DNA of 64,000 nucleotides from Saturnia japonica (Eukaryota > Arthropoda > Insecta > Lepidoptera > Saturniidae), in NCBI GenBank assembly GCA_033032175.1, contig CM065322.1, forward strand, positions 496,001 to 560,000. Reading direction: 5' to 3'. Every line of letters begins with the position of its first letter. The stretch's first letter is position 1. Positions 1 to 12,546 of the stretch are shown here, piece by piece. The translations under genes and the position numbers were made by a program. Below the pieces are notes generated by a model. The model worked only from the letters and a program-made list of their open reading frames with translations, was not told where the DNA came from and ran no database searches.

Positions 1-264
1 CGGGCCGCGGTAAGAATGTTCGCCACCTTATTTGACTTTAAAAAAAGTAGTTAACCAATCCCAGTTCATATTACTATGGAATAGGATAGAAAGAGGACAT
101 CTTGATAAGCTAACCTCAACTCAAGTCAACCCTCACCTGCATGTGCCTTTTTGAGCAACGGAAAAAGAAAAGTGGCTAAAGCGGTGTGGTAAGCTCGACT
201 GAACGACCACCATACATACATATAGTGAAAAGTCCTTAGTGATTCACATAAACGCGTAGAGTTT

Positions 265-354
265 TGGAATCAGTCAGTGCTTATCGAATTTTTATTTACA
301 TAGCGGTGGCAAAAAATAACAGCAAGAAAAATAAAATAAAAAGTACAAAAACAG
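265..354 (+). promoter_or_regulatory. candidate noncoding first exon with consensus splice donor
   Basis: Two overlapping TCAGT initiator-like pentamers lie at 270-278, and the segment ends in ACAG|GTGAGT, a textbook splice donor with the cut after 354. No TATA box sits at the expected distance and no open reading frame is visible, so if transcribed this would be a 5' UTR exon on the + strand. It could belong to an alternative transcript of the downstream Nkx6 gene or to an unrelated transcript. The inference rests only on the donor and initiator matches. Confidence 0.22.
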
Positions 355-739
355 GTGAGTGAAGTCGCGGGCGGAATTCTAGTAATATATAAGATAAAAA
401 AGAAAAAATTACATATATAAAATAATATAGGAGCATAGAAATCTTATGCGGCAATAATATCGTTATTACAAGATTGAGTCGATATTGTCGGATTCCTTTC
501 GATTCTTGGACCGATTCATGAATACAAATCGAACTTTTGTACCACTGATCAGCACGAATTATGAATTATGAATTATTCTTACTCTCTTATACATTAAGTT
601 ATTCGATCCTCTTTATATCTTGTGATTTCATTATAACTACAACAGACAAAAACAAACTCTCACCAATTGTGGTAAATATGAACCAATTTTCAAGTTTTTT
701 AACACTTTATGTGTTCAGCTTTTGAAAACATAAGTGACA

Positions 740-925
740 ATGTGACCTAAGTGAGAAATACACTAACCCTTCAACTTGAGGGTGGTAGTTAACCAGAAGG
801 GCAATAGAAAATAGCCTACCACCATGCAATGCTTCATTACGATGTTTTCCTTCACCGAAAGCTCTGGCATACTGCAGAACTTGAAGCCACCTCGTGTCCA
901 TACATGCTATTACTCAGCCATTATT
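740..925 (-). repeat. SINE family B fragment (tRNA-derived, reverse orientation)
   Basis: This shares long stretches with copies near 3.1, 6.0, 18.1, 23.6 and 56.2 kb, including the CTTGAGGGTGGTAG block and the ATCACGATGTTTTCCTTCACC-like block. The tRNA-like head with a box-B-like GTTCGAATC, seen in the better copy at 23.6 kb, would lie at the high-coordinate end. This copy is degraded. Confidence 0.6.
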
Positions 926-1945
926 GATTCAAACGTTCACTAAGTGCGACACTTCACAGCTATCGATAGTTTGATAAATTAATAAATCAGGAATCAACGA
1001 GACATTGTCCTTAATATAGCCTTTTCAATATTATGTTTTACTCTTAAGTTTTTCATCTTATAAAAACTAATGCTGTAATTGGTGTTTCATAGAACGCATA
1101 CTATATAGATTTAGAAATACCTCAATACCTTGTGTTAGCCATAATGCGTTGGATAAAGCTTAATATTTTTTATGACCATGTTAATATTCCGTTAACAATT
1201 TATGTATATCTTAATGACAATTTCTATTCCCAGAAAATATTTTTGTCATCTTAGCTAGTAAAGAAAACGGTCTCCAAGGGAAGATTTGATTAAATCTTTA
1301 AGCTAGATGATCAGTTCACGGAAGATGTGGCTACGTTAGGTTAGGTTTGACTTGTGATAAGAACAGCGCGAGACAGCGAGCGTTAGATAGGTACCTACTA
1401 ATAACATTGAAGAAATTTTAGATACGAGTTTTGTTATTGATTGGTGATTTGATTCTTGTGATATATTTATTATTCAAATCTAAATTTGAATGTGCATTGC
1501 CCTTTTTTAAATACAAATACAAAGCATAAATAAACCCAGATTAATAACAAATATACAACAGCAAGAAAAAAATGTATATATCAGTTTCCATGTCCTCAAG
1601 TGTATCACAGAAAATGTACGTACAAATATTGTTATATGAAAACTTTCTCGTTCAGCGTCTATATTGTCTGTAACGTAGAGGGTTGGGTGCTTGACGCTTC
1701 ATGCCGCTTTATAGCGCTTTATACTGTAACGATTTCGATGTCATCTTTACGAGCGCTTTATGTTTTACAACCTGCGCGTTTTAAATATTAAAGCACTCAT
1801 GTTTTTGTTTAATAACTTGGCTGCTGGGGATTACATATATGCCAATTTATTTACGTTAAATCATCTTCTACCATTATTTTACCGAATTTTAACTTAAACG
1901 CAGTTTTAATTAAATATTCATTTTATAAAGTTTCATCTATTTATA
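926..1945. other. AT-rich DNA, no gene seen
   Basis: The sequence is AT-rich. I see no open frame with recognisable protein similarity and no match to the repeat families described here. Confidence 0.5.
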
Positions 1946-1948
1946 ATA

Positions 1949-2130
1949 GCTAGCGATCGCCCTAAGATCGAAATTCGACCAGCGACTTTTTGATCATAGA
2001 CAAAATTTTGACATTTGCAGAATGAACCTATACAATGAATATTATATCACTTGCTGTCACTTTTCGCAGAGTGACAATGTCAATATTTTGGGGGGGTCTA
2101 AGTTCAATGGCACTGGTCGTGTTAATTTGT
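1949..2130 (+). repeat. dispersed repeat family F copy 1
   Basis: It begins CTAGCGATCGCCCTAAG and contains the AAATTCGACCAGCGACTTTT block, the CACTTGCTGTCA block and a GGGGGGTCTAAGTTC block. Two further copies in the same orientation lie near 22.0 kb and 57.4 kb. There is no coding capacity and the class is unknown. Confidence 0.7.
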
Positions 2131-3060
2131 TAGTTGTATTAATTCATTTTATTTAATATATTAGAAACAGATAATATAGATCAATTCTAGCTTTCTGTAC
2201 TCCTTCTCCATATAAACTTTAACTATGCCAAATCTCACAGTTCCCGTGCACGCAATACGCTTAAATAGGGTTAGAAAGCTTTTCTTTCAAGTATTAATAT
2301 ATAGATAAATTTAGCTAGTATGTTTTCACAATTTAATAAGAATTAATCTATGAATTATCCTAAGGAAACATATATCTGTGGTCTAATACAATTGTTTCTC
2401 AACTAGGTACTATATCTTTTACATCGTATTTTAAAACATAAGTAAATGTAAAAACAAGTATAAATTTAACAAAGGAATCGTGTTCAAGATCGTCTCCCTG
2501 ACTCCCGATTCCCGAACAACATATCTGCAATATCCTGAGTCAGCGACGTTTTACGGTAGACGTGTCTGTCCGCGTCCCCACCGAGCCACAAATCTAGTGA
2601 TGTGGGTTTTCAAATCGATATTAAGCTGAAGTTATGAATATAATGACAATTAAAATTAATAATAGTTAATAAAATCCACATTAATTTATTATTATAAATG
2701 CGTAAGTAACACTGTTTATCTGATGCCTATTCACGACTAATATAAATATGTGAACACAATTGCCCACACAGCTTCTCACTCAAAGAAAGTTTATATTATA
2801 GATATAATATTGAATTATGTCATTATATAAAATCTACTTGAAACCAACAATATTACCCGACTGTTGAAAGGGTGGGTTATGTTTTTCGAGCGTATGTAAG
2901 TATGTGTGTATGGCTATTTCTTTGGCACGCTCTGTCGCTTAAACGGTTTGATGGATTTTGGCATACGAGGTGTCCTTAGATTCATTTTAGTAGCAAGATG
3001 CATGAGCTTTTTTTAGTAAAATTAATTTGAGACTTTTTTAGTACAATAGCTTCTTTTTAT
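2131..3060. other. AT-rich DNA with degraded lepidopteran-type repeats
   Basis: A TTATAAATGCGTAAGTAAC block at 2693-2712 resembles the start of the family at 14.95 kb. The stretch around 2870-3010 (TTTGATGGATTTTGGCATA) has the wording of a common repeat tail. I see no gene. Confidence 0.35.
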
Positions 3061-3069
3061 CATTATAGG

Positions 3070-3320
3070 TTTAGCATTGTGGCCACAATATCACCTGATC
3101 TTAAGAGACAATGTAGCCCGAGATGGCAGCACGCTAAGCCTAGTGGAAAGACTGGCTCTCAAGTGCAGCTCCCGGAACACACCTATTGGTGTTTACTGAC
3201 AAACTTTCAACTTAAGGGTGTTAGCTAGCCAGGCGGGCATTAGAAAAAACCCTGCCATCATACTATGGTTTCATCACGATGCTTTCCTTCAGTGAAAGCT
3301 CAGGCTCATAACAATAGAAC
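3070..3320 (-). repeat. SINE family B copy (reverse orientation)
   Basis: It matches the copies at 18.06-18.35 kb and 23.56-23.85 kb: ATCACCTGATCTTAAG, CACGCTAAGCCTAGTG, CCGGAACACACCTATTGG and the CATCACGATG block. The head end is lost. Confidence 0.65.
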
Positions 3321-4034
3321 AACAGAAAACCTATAGAGTACACCCATTTGTGGTCGTAGTGTACAATAATGTAAAATAAGGCAAAAAATATATAGTCTTT
3401 AAAAAATCATATCTTAGGTACTACTTACTACTATTTTGTTTTGATTTTTTTTTAGAACGGCCACAAGTTCTGCTATATTATTTGTATAATGCTTTATAAT
3501 TTTTGGTATGATCGATCGTTGATGATGATATATTATGTAACTGGACTTAATATTAGGTGCTGTGTAATAATAGTCATGATTAACTTTATAATATTCTTAA
3601 TTATTATAACTTTATATTAAGTTTTAACAAATTAATGCGAAATAAAGAGAACCGTACTTAAAACTTTAAGCTTTTTAGAAATAATTCCTAGAGTTTTCGG
3701 CGTCGATAGCCCTTTCAAGTACACGTTGAGGGTAACATCACTAGCGACACCGGCTCGCCAATCACATCATACGATTCTGCGCTCAAACAGACCCGCTTAC
3801 TGCACATATTTCATTATTATTATATATCATAGAGACTATTATGTAACTTTGTGTTACTGAAGGAATACCTACAATATTTATAACCATAGTTTAGTTATAT
3901 CAACTACTGAATATGGCTTCCACAATAGCATTTTCTGATTATAACTAAATGTCAATACGTAGATATTATTATTATATCACTTTTTTGAAATTATTTTGCG
4001 GATTTTTTCACGGATTTTTATTATAGCTATCGTA
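3321..4034. other. AT-rich DNA, no gene seen
   Basis: No supported coding region, RNA gene or clear repeat copy is visible. Confidence 0.45.
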
Positions 4035-4290
4035 TATACTTTCATATATTATATTTATACATACTTTATTTAGTAAAAAGCTGTTATTTTAACATTACAA
4101 ACAGACACTTCAGTTTTATAAATTGTGTAGAGTAATTGTATAGATAAAGATTCTTTTTATTTTTTGCGCAGAACTTCCATTCTTTTCCTAAAATAAAAGT
4201 TCCCCCTTGTCAAGATCGGTTGGTCCAACTGTTTCGAAGAAACCCCAGAACAAACAGACAGACAGACGAAAATGTTAAAAATTGTTTTTG
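4035..4290 (+). repeat. dispersed repeat family E, scrambled fragments
   Basis: Two pieces characteristic of family E are present in non-canonical order: the tail segment (AAAAAGCTGTTATTTT, ACAAACAGACACTTCA) and then the GATCGGTTGGTCCAAC and ACAAACAGACAGACAGAC block. Confidence 0.45.
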
Positions 4291-4329
4291 TGTTTAATTA
4301 TCGTATATAATTTAATATTTACTTAATAA

Positions 4330-4740
4330 AAATCTGTTAAAACCGACCTCAAAATAAGAAGGATGTTAAACAATTTGAATGTATATGTATATGTTTCTTT
4401 TTATGGATATTCAGCCATAACTTCTTTGTTTATAAACCGATTTGCACGATTATTATTTGTTCGATAGGGGATGCCTTTTGGGTGGTCTCATTTTAATTTC
4501 TTTGGCATTCAACCTTGAACTTACAATATACACCAGAAAACTCCTCAAAATCATTGACGTCGGTTTTCTTTTTTTGGTAAAAAATGTCTTGACATTACAA
4601 ACAGACACGTCAATTTTATTATTGAAGAGATTGACGGTGGTAGTTAGTCAGGCGGATGCTAGAAAACTCGTGCCACCGTGACGTTGTTTAATCATCATGT
4701 TTCCTTCACTGAAAGATCAGGTTCATCATTTTAAAGGTAG
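4330..4740 (-). repeat. dispersed repeat family D copy followed by a SINE B scrap
   Basis: Read on the minus strand, 4575-4330 contains the family D order: AAGAAAACCGACG, a GGTCCAATGCCAATG-like block and an AACCTCCTT-like end. The bases 4630-4740 are a short piece of SINE B (GGTGGTAGTTAGTCAGGCGG). Confidence 0.5.
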
Positions 4741-4984
4741 GTTCACACGGTCCGCGGTATTGCGGATTATCACGCACGGTTGACAACCTCGGATAGCCAA
4801 CAGCCATGCACCGCTTCTGTGATCGCTTTAATACACATATGCGTCATGCATGCATGCAAGGCACGGCTCTGATCACCACGCCAGTCCACAACGTATTGAC
4901 AAATTCAAACACTAAGAAACCACAGTTCTATATTTTCCCACATATAGCGGTACTAAAAGAACATTTTTCAATCATTGAAGTTTC

Positions 4985-5135
4985 CTCAATATTTTATTTC
5001 TTCACCGTCAGCCGATGTTACCAATTTGAATTAGTAATGCGAATTTCGAAAAATTTGTTGGTTACATGCCGGGGTTCGAACCTGTAAATATCGAATCGAT
5101 ATTCCGCCTATCTTAACCATCCGACCACCATGACT
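4985..5135 (-). repeat. tRNA-derived SINE family C (reverse orientation)
   Basis: On the minus strand there is a tRNA-like head, GGTGGTCGGATGGTTAAG, followed about 45 bases on by a box-B-like CAGGTTCGAACCCCGG. The body then runs into a TTCACCG-like block. A second copy lies at 40.1-40.27 kb. The internal promoter boxes are those of RNA polymerase III. Confidence 0.6.
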
Positions 5136-5995
5136 TCCCTTCCGGCTTCCTCAAAACGAAGTAATTTACTGAAGTAGAAATATCCGCATAAGTACACGGT
5201 TTAAGTATTTGGATGCAAAATTGCACAGTACACTCGAAGTAATTGGCGTTCCACGTGACCCTTGCTGAGAAGGATAAAATTTGTCTTTATTCTTTACCTA
5301 GTTACATAGCGCTTACATTGAATACCTTAATTCTACTATAACCTAGTGCGTATATTAATCTTCTATCCAGTCAAAATCGGAACCCTTGATTTATTTGAAC
5401 AAATGTCCCTTCAATAAATCCTCTCTGCCCAATCACTCGACAAAATCAAACGTGTCATCATAAACAAAACAAAAAACCTTAAAATATCCGCCGAGGAGGG
5501 TCAAAGCCATCCGTTATCCGATCCGCGTGTATCCGTGTACATTAATAACGCGGATTTATCCGATCCTAATCTGCGGCTCATTGCCGCTTTCCGCAAGCGA
5601 TTCTTTTCGCGGCATAAAAAAAAACGCGATTGTTTTTTTTATTATTTTGTCGTCGCAGATTTATTGCGTACGCGGATTAATATTGTTTGATAAATAATAC
5701 AATTGTTTATCCTATCGAGTCAGGTTTAGAACACATGAGTTATGGAGTGGAATGGCGTTTAACTGTTACTTATTAATATACAATATTTATTTATTTATAT
5801 AGGCAAACATTACAGATTAAAAACAGCACATAAATAAAGTGTTACATATTTTACCTAGCTTATAATTCGAAATTTATTAGCACACATAATGTACAAAAGC
5901 TGTAATTCTTTCGCAAAGTAAGTTGATTACAAATAAATGTACCTACCTAGTATTAATCTAATTTTTTATCGATTTAAAGATTGGCGTCTGACAAC
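5136..5995. other. no gene seen; GC-richer block
   Basis: The segment 5480-5660 is GC-richer than its surroundings, with repeated CGCGGAT and ATCCG words, but no open frame. The rest is AT-rich. Confidence 0.35.
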
Positions 5996-5999
5996 AATC

Positions 6000-6190
6000 T
6001 ACCACTACAACATGCTAAGCATAAAAGGACTGACTCTCAAACGCAACTGCCGGAACACGCCTATAGGTGCTTGTCGATAGGTTTTTGAGGATGGTAGCTA
6101 GCCAAGCGGGCATTAGATAATACCTACCCAACCTCCATACCATGTTTTCATCAAGATGTTCGCCGTCACTCAAAGCTCAGGTTCATCGTA
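6000..6190 (-). repeat. SINE family B fragment (reverse orientation)
   Basis: The CCGGAACACGCCTATAGG and GGATGGTAGCTAGCC blocks are shared with the other family B copies. It is diverged and lacks the head. Confidence 0.55.
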
Positions 6191-6644
6191 GATATTTTTG
6201 ATAAATGTAGTATATACGGTACATCAAAATTCATTTATAACTAAAGATGAATTGATATTCAATTTGTTGTTGTTCTTTGGCTTTTGACCAAGAAATAATT
6301 ATTTAACAATAAAGAAACTTGCATGGGAATCGTCTCGAAAATAGAATTCATTTTTTTAACTCTCATACTAATGCTTTTTTAGATAATTCGTCAGTTCGTC
6401 ACAGTCGGTTCTACCCCTGTGGTAAATGCAGCGGATGGTGCGGTTTTATGGGTTATTTTCAATTTGTATCGACACGCTCCCGTCTTATCAGGGACTGCGG
6501 TCCTTAGGGACCGGGATACGGGATCAGTTTGGGCAGAACCGTATTTATATTGGATAGTGGATGACTGATTGAAGTATTTCAGTTTGGATTACAAACTCGT
6601 TTAGATGATTTGCATGATTTAAAACAGTGCTATTATATAACTTT

Positions 6645-6790
6645 TAAACAAAATCAAAATCAAAAAAATATCTTTACTCAATTTAGGCCCTAAGAAGGCA
6701 CTTATGAACGTCAAAACACTAATGCCGGTTCGGAAAACATCCCAGACATCGAGAAGAACCGGTAAGAAACTCGATCGAACAATTATATTT
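6645..6790 (+). repeat. dispersed repeat family G copy 1
   Basis: An (ATCAAA)-like start is followed by CAATTTAGGCCCTAAGAAGG, TATGAACGTCAAAACACTA and CCGGTTCGGAAAACATCCC. This matches copies at 29.56, 50.69, 57.84 and 58.2-58.9 kb. Confidence 0.75.
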
Positions 6791-6954
6791 TAGTATATTT
6801 CTGTTTTTTTTTTTTTTTCAGTAAAAAATAATTATAATCTGATTATAAGTTGCTCTGATATTGTTACGATGAGGTTGAATATAGAACTGAACTTAGAAAA
6901 GGATTTTACTTATTCTCAAGTGCATATACCACGTCAATATTTACTTCAAAATCT

Positions 6955-7070
6955 AAATATTTTACTCAATTTAATTATTACTTATTTTAATTCAAGAAGG
7001 CACTTACGAAAGTCAATACACTACTACCGGGTCGGAAAACATCTCAGTCACTGAGAAGAGCCGGTGACAA
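6955..7070 (+). repeat. dispersed repeat family G copy 2 (diverged, 170 bp from copy 1)
   Basis: The same blocks as the copy at 6.65 kb (TTCAAGAAGGCACTTACGAA, GGTCGGAAAACATCTCAG, GAGAAGAGCCGGTGAC) appear in the same orientation but are more decayed. It may represent a second insertion or an old tandem duplication. Confidence 0.6.
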
Positions 7071-7654
7071 ATATATAATATATCTACAGAATATATCGAA
7101 ATTGCTGGATGGTTACTAGCCAGCCGAGCAGTTTGTATTCCCATTAAATACTCTATTGCTGTGATTCATCAGGATGGTTTAATTTACCGTTAGCTTAGGT
7201 TCATTTTAAGATTCGAACCCACAACGACGTGCCAATAATACTAAACTACTACGACATACTACTAAACTTTCTGAGACTTCAGTTTACTAAATGCAATATC
7301 TATATATTTATTGTATAGGTACTTAGATGTATGCATATTTATTGTGTGAGCAAAAACAAATATTTGTAAAAAATACTAAAACTTAAAATTAATAATAAAC
7401 TATAATAACATAATATATTATAATAACATTACTTTGATAGTAATAAAAATATAAAATTTAGGAAATTAAATAAAAAATTAAAATAAATTTGTAGCAATGA
7501 AGTAATAGAATTTTATCAAAACAACATGCTAAATGAAATATAATATGTACATATTTAGATATAATCAAATTAAAAATTCACCACAATAATACTCGACCAT
7601 GAAATATGCGAATAAACAGAACAAATAGTGTAATAACTAATAACTTATACAGTA

Positions 7655-7925
7655 GACAGGCAATGCACACGCGCCCGCCCGCCCATAATACAACGGCGAT
7701 AACACAAACGGATGCGTTTCAAAACGCGAACGGCTCAGTGGAAACGCTCGCGTAATACCTTAATTTAAATTTAAATGACATCTAAGCTCGGACGCGATAG
7801 AATCTGCCACATCATTACCTACCGCGCGCCCATAATGGATCGCAACATTAATGGTTCTGTTGCGACTTGCCGTTGCGTCTAATCAAGCGAACGCATCACG
7901 TTTAGGGTAATCAACTCACTTGTTT
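7655..7925. promoter_or_regulatory. GC-elevated block, candidate cis-regulatory DNA
   Basis: About 270 bp is clearly richer in GC and CpG (CGCCCGCCCGCCC, ACCGCGCGCCCATAATGG) than the AT-rich flanks. It is free of the repeat families seen here, has no open frame and carries AT-hook or homeodomain-like cores (TTAATTTAAATTTAAATG). A conserved enhancer near a developmental gene is one explanation; I cannot test conservation here. Confidence 0.2.
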
Positions 7926-8557
7926 CTTTTTATTTTATCGCGACTACTATATTCATGGTAAAAAAACATGTAGACGTCAACAATTGTTTAGCGTTCCCTT
8001 TTGTACGAAAAATGTCTTTAAAGAATACGTAGGCCCTACAATGAAGTTAATTTAAAACACGACAAATTTCTATGTAGTTTCTTTTTAATTGTTTGATCTT
8101 CATTGTCTTATCACATATGATCAAATAGTTGATAACTGTAAATTGTGAACTTATTTTTAGATCTCTTACCTGTATTCGTGCCTTACGAAATGAAATAAAC
8201 TTGTCAAAGGTAATACTTTCAACGCGTTGTAAAAATTCAAGTCAGTTTGCATTTAAGTTATGCCCTGGCATTTTCAAAGCGATTGCCAGAATACCTCTTG
8301 ATACTGCCGTTTTTATATGATAGTACGTACTTACTGAATAGGACTGGTTTTACTGCGTGGTAGGACTCCTGGGTTGTGACCTCCATTTACCATTTATGAC
8401 ACTCGCCAATGACATACAGGTGTATCGCCTTCCGGGAACAGCCGTTGTATACTTATTCAGTTTCCGTGTGGCCTGCAGACCGGCATAATACCAATGACTG
8501 TTGATTAATTTTGCAATCTCTTGGATGTTGCCGTTATTTTGCAGTTAATTACTATAA

Positions 8558-8795
8558 AAAACTGCCCCGTTAGCCTAGTGGTTCTGGTCCAGGTCCTGGG
8601 TTCGATTTCCAGGTCAAGCACAGTATAACGATTTTTTAAAGAAATTCTCAGTAGCAGCTTGGAGTTTAGCTTTGTGGCCGATTAATGACAATAGACTCGC
8701 TCTCTATTACATGGGGCCTAAAGCATACCCGGCGAACTGTGGGTACCTAATCCTTCGGAGAAAACAGGCGTGATGGTATGTCAGTATAAGAAAAT
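8558..8795 (+). repeat. tRNA-derived SINE family A copy 1
   Basis: The box-A-like GTTAGCCTAGTGG and box-B-like GGGTTCGATTCC lie about 30 bp apart. The body includes GCAGCTTGGAGTTTAGC and TACATGGGGCCTAAA, and the tail has ACAGGCGTGATGGTATG. It is nearly full length compared with the copy at 36.94 kb. Confidence 0.75.
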
Positions 8796-9535
8796 AAGCA
8801 AGATTATGATTGTGCTAAATTTGTACAAAATGATAAGTTATACCTACATAACAATTAGGGACTAGACGCGATAAAATATAACTTCTATTATAATAGAGGA
8901 CCACGATGTATATGATAATAAATTTAAAGTAATGTTACCAAACACGACATAAGTATAACACTATCGCACTCTGTAAATCTGAATGTATCATTAAAACTAC
9001 ACCCTATATAATTTATACGTTTTACACAGTGTTTACAAGCCTCGTATCAGTAAATCTGGAAATTTTAAAGTAAGGGTTACATACTGTACGTACGGCCGCG
9101 TCGTGCCACCCGCCCTCGCGCGTAATCCCGCCCTTATCGTGACTAAGGCCCGTCAACTCTCAGGCTTATGTGGAACTGCGTGTGTACTCACTGCACGGTC
9201 ATTGCTTTGTTTATACGTCAATGATGAATTGGTTTCAAATTTTAATCAACTTATATACAGCGATAAAAATATTGTAAAGATAATTTTTTGAATTTTTTTC
9301 CAGGATACTAGAGTTACAAGCACCTTACTGAACAAGTGGATTAAATCCTAATCTGCTAAATCTCTATGTTCCAAAATAATTTTCTTCAGGTGACAGCACA
9401 AGCGAAGCAAAGATTTTTCTGAGGGTCAAACCCTGATGATACTCATTTCATTAACGGCGGCGTGACTTTTATTGTATTTAAAAAAAAAAAAGGAAATATA
9501 GAGTTATTTTAAAGATAGGTTTGTTTATTAAATAC
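8796..9535. other. no gene seen
   Basis: AT-rich DNA with a small GC-richer spot at 9090-9180. No open frame of recognisable family. Confidence 0.35.
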
Positions 9536-9865
9536 TAACTGTGCTCGCTGTACGCCCGGTTGTTCTATAAGCAAAAATACTTATTCTTCTTATCTATAAG
9601 TGATGCTTAGAAGATAAACATGTAGTCTCTTTGACTAAGATCTACAAATATGTACTACATTAATGTAATATATCCCTTAAAGTTTACTCAGCGTAACTCC
9701 AAATTGGTTTTTATTTACGCGGATCCCTGTTTTTTTTTCTTAAATAATAGTAGCCTAAGTAACTCTTTATAATATCAGCTAAATTTCAAAATATACCTAC
9801 TTTCATATGCATGTAGTAAAAAGATCTTATTTTGAAATTACAGACAGAAAAACAGACAGACAATT
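9536..9865 (+). repeat. dispersed repeat family E, degraded copy
   Basis: Family E blocks occur in order: CAAAAATACTTATTCTT, TAGAAGATAAACATGTAG, TACTCAGCGTAA, AGTAGCCTAAGTAACTC and AAACAGACAGACAA. An internal deletion joins the TCAGCTA block to the tail. Confidence 0.55.
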
Positions 9866-11366
9866 TTTTTTAACTTTGTGTAATATACTTCTATCACGAA
9901 AGAAAAAGAACATTACATTTATAGGCAAAACTATAGATTGATAATTAAAAAGAGGAATCTTGATCTCGATTGGTAAATACCCGATGAACGCTATACATAC
10001 ATATTTTAAAGAATGATCACTATTTAATTTCGATCAAAAAACAGTGAAGCAAAATCATTATAATTAAAATCCGTACAGTATATCCATTAGTCAAAACAAA
10101 AAAATATATATATTAAAATATTCAACCTCTAACGACGCCGTAGGGGCCGCTATCAAAAATCTTTGCCAAGTTAAAGTAGAAAAAGAAAAAAAATACTGTC
10201 ACCGAAATAGCACAGATTAAATTTTAAAGGCACTTTTTCTAAATTAATTAAAATGACGGCGGAGAAAAAAATTAAACGTCAAAATTAGAACAAGATTCGC
10301 TTTAATTATGTCCGTAGGGGAGACTGGGGGTGTGAGGCCTGCACTAATTACATTTTCTTAATTCGCAAACTTCTGACTCGTTACGTGTATTTTGACTTGT
10401 CAGGGTACCTTTTTTATTTTTATTCTGTTTCACGGTGGTCGTCGAGTTTAAATGCTTTTGCCACTGTCATGTCTTTCGTATTTAATATCTAGTATTTACT
10501 TTATTAACTGTTATTATTTAAATGTTAATATAAGTGTTTACGAAGTGTTGTTATCTGTGTGTCTGTGTTCTTTACTATTTTAAGAATTTATAATTAAATT
10601 ATCTTAAAAATATCAATTTTCAATATCAGTAAAAAGAACAGCTTAATTGAATTTAATTGTTAATATAATTTCAAGTCAGTTTACATTAATAATTTATAGC
10701 ACAAATCTATAATACATTTTTTTTTTATGAACTTAGATTTTTCATCTACACAGATATTATATTGATGACGTCACTAAACAAGATACAGTTTAAATCGCTC
10801 GTATTATAAACGTATTATATTTTGACTGTAAATGAAAAACATACTGAAAATCATTTTCTTTGATATTCATCACGGAAGACACCGGATTGTATTTACAGGT
10901 ACATCGGGTAAGAGCCCGCCTAATTTTTTTAATTCAAAACTTGGTAGTTAGTTGGAAAGGGGTATCTATCCCCCACCCCCAGCCCCCAGGCCACCAGGGA
11001 CCGGTCGTATTGAGGATAATTCACTTTATCGCTTTAATATCTCTTTGTCTTTCAAAATTTGCAAATGAGTTTTTTTAATAACGACAAATTTGTAGCGGCC
11101 GGGCCCCTTTAGTAATCCTTTTTTGATTTATAGCCGTTATGCGGACAGCTATTTGGATAATGAAGTTTGTTTCCCTTTTTTTGTTTATTAGATTTAACTC
11201 CAAATTTTATTCAGTAGTTTGAGCGGAAAGTTATTCAAATTGTTTTTTTTTAAATATAACTTTTTTAGGCCCGTTTTACGGAGTTGCTTGATTAAGCAAA
11301 AGCGTGACGACAGCTTAGAAAGTACCAAGTTCATTTATGTTGTTTATTTGCGTTATATATTATTGC
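9866..11366. other. AT-rich DNA, no gene seen
   Basis: Mostly AT-rich. A C-rich spot at 10970-11000 (CCCCCACCCCCAGCCCCC) and a GGCCGGGCCCC at 11097-11107 stand out, but I see no gene or known repeat. Confidence 0.35.
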
Positions 11367-11367
11367 A

Positions 11368-11795
11368 CAAGCTGTGCTCGCAGCTGCGTTCGCGTAGACT
11401 ACAGAATGCTGTCGATCGGGCACACGCACGAATAATACTACCCCTGCTCCCGGTTATTTTAAAGATAAAAATGCTTATGGTAGGTGATCCTTATAAGATA
11501 GACATATGCTCTCGCTAACTTTATTGGAGGTCTTTTTAATATCTACAATTATGTAGTACATTAATTTGATATATTATCTCTTATTATTTAAACACCCGAA
11601 TTGATTCACCATGACCAGCTTTTTTTAATTTGTGCGGAACCCTAATTATTTGTCTATAATAAAAGTAGTCTAAGTTACTTCTTATAACAGCAGCTATCTG
11701 CCAGTGAAAGATCCGTCAAAATCGGTCTAACAATTTCCGAGATTAGCCAGAACTGTTATTTTGATAAACAAACAGACACTTTTTTAAATTTCAAT
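11368..11795 (+). repeat. dispersed repeat family E copy
   Basis: An AAGCTGTGCTCGCAGCTGCG start is followed by CTGCTCCCGGTTATTTTAAA, TAAGATAGACATATGCTCTC, GAATTGATTCACCATGACCA, TGCGGAACCCTAATTATT, AGTGAAAGATCCGTCAAA and a TTGATAAACAAACAGACAC end. It is diverged from the copies at 24.95 and 62.03 kb. Confidence 0.65.
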
Positions 11796-11944
11796 AGATC
11801 AGTAATATAACAATTCTAAATGTATTTTTGATGTAGAAACACAAATAAAAAAAATACAATTTGGTATATATTACTTTGTTAGATAAGATAAATACGTAGC
11901 TGCGATCTTGATTCATAATGAAAAATTCAATTAATTATAAACAA

Positions 11945-12345
11945 ACTACTTTGTTGACCTCTAGGGGGTATCGTAGTGCGACCACCGCGGTTATATTCAA
12001 CGCGAGTGAAATCAATCTTATCGTTTTTCAATTCGTTATTTTCCAATCACCCGACTCGGTCACGTGCAGAGATACAATTTATTCGACAGCATCAATTCAC
12101 CGGGCGGCCATTTCAAAAAACTGTTTTTGCATATCAGTACAATGCATCGTTCCACGGGCAGTGTTATTCGATTTTTTTCCTACACATCCGCTTCCATTAG
12201 TTGAATGACATCGATCAAAAGCACAATTCCAATTTACCGAATCGGCCACAAATTCTTAAAAACGATCGCGACCGGACAATCTCGCGGCGTTTTGATAAAA
12301 ATTGATTTATCTGCGTTTTCAATTGTGTTGCAGAGAGTGGTGTGC
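11945..12345. promoter_or_regulatory. repeat-free GC-elevated block, candidate regulatory DNA
   Basis: This stretch lacks the repeat families seen elsewhere, has moderate GC and carries two overlapping open frames of about 75-95 codons with no recognisable protein features. I treat it as possible conserved noncoding DNA; a small coding exon is not excluded. Confidence 0.15.
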
Positions 12346-12546
12346 GTACGATGTGCTCTGTTTTACATTAGTACAGACAAAGCAATAAACTTCTATTTAC
12401 TATTTTTATTTTAAATACTATGTAGTTCCTAACAGCGTACCTACCTTTTTATATTTTTGAAGTGATAACTTCTTATGGGAGAGTAAACCGCTTTGTAACG
12501 TAACGCGTGCCATTAATAGTAGCATAGTTTCAGCTAACTCTAACAA

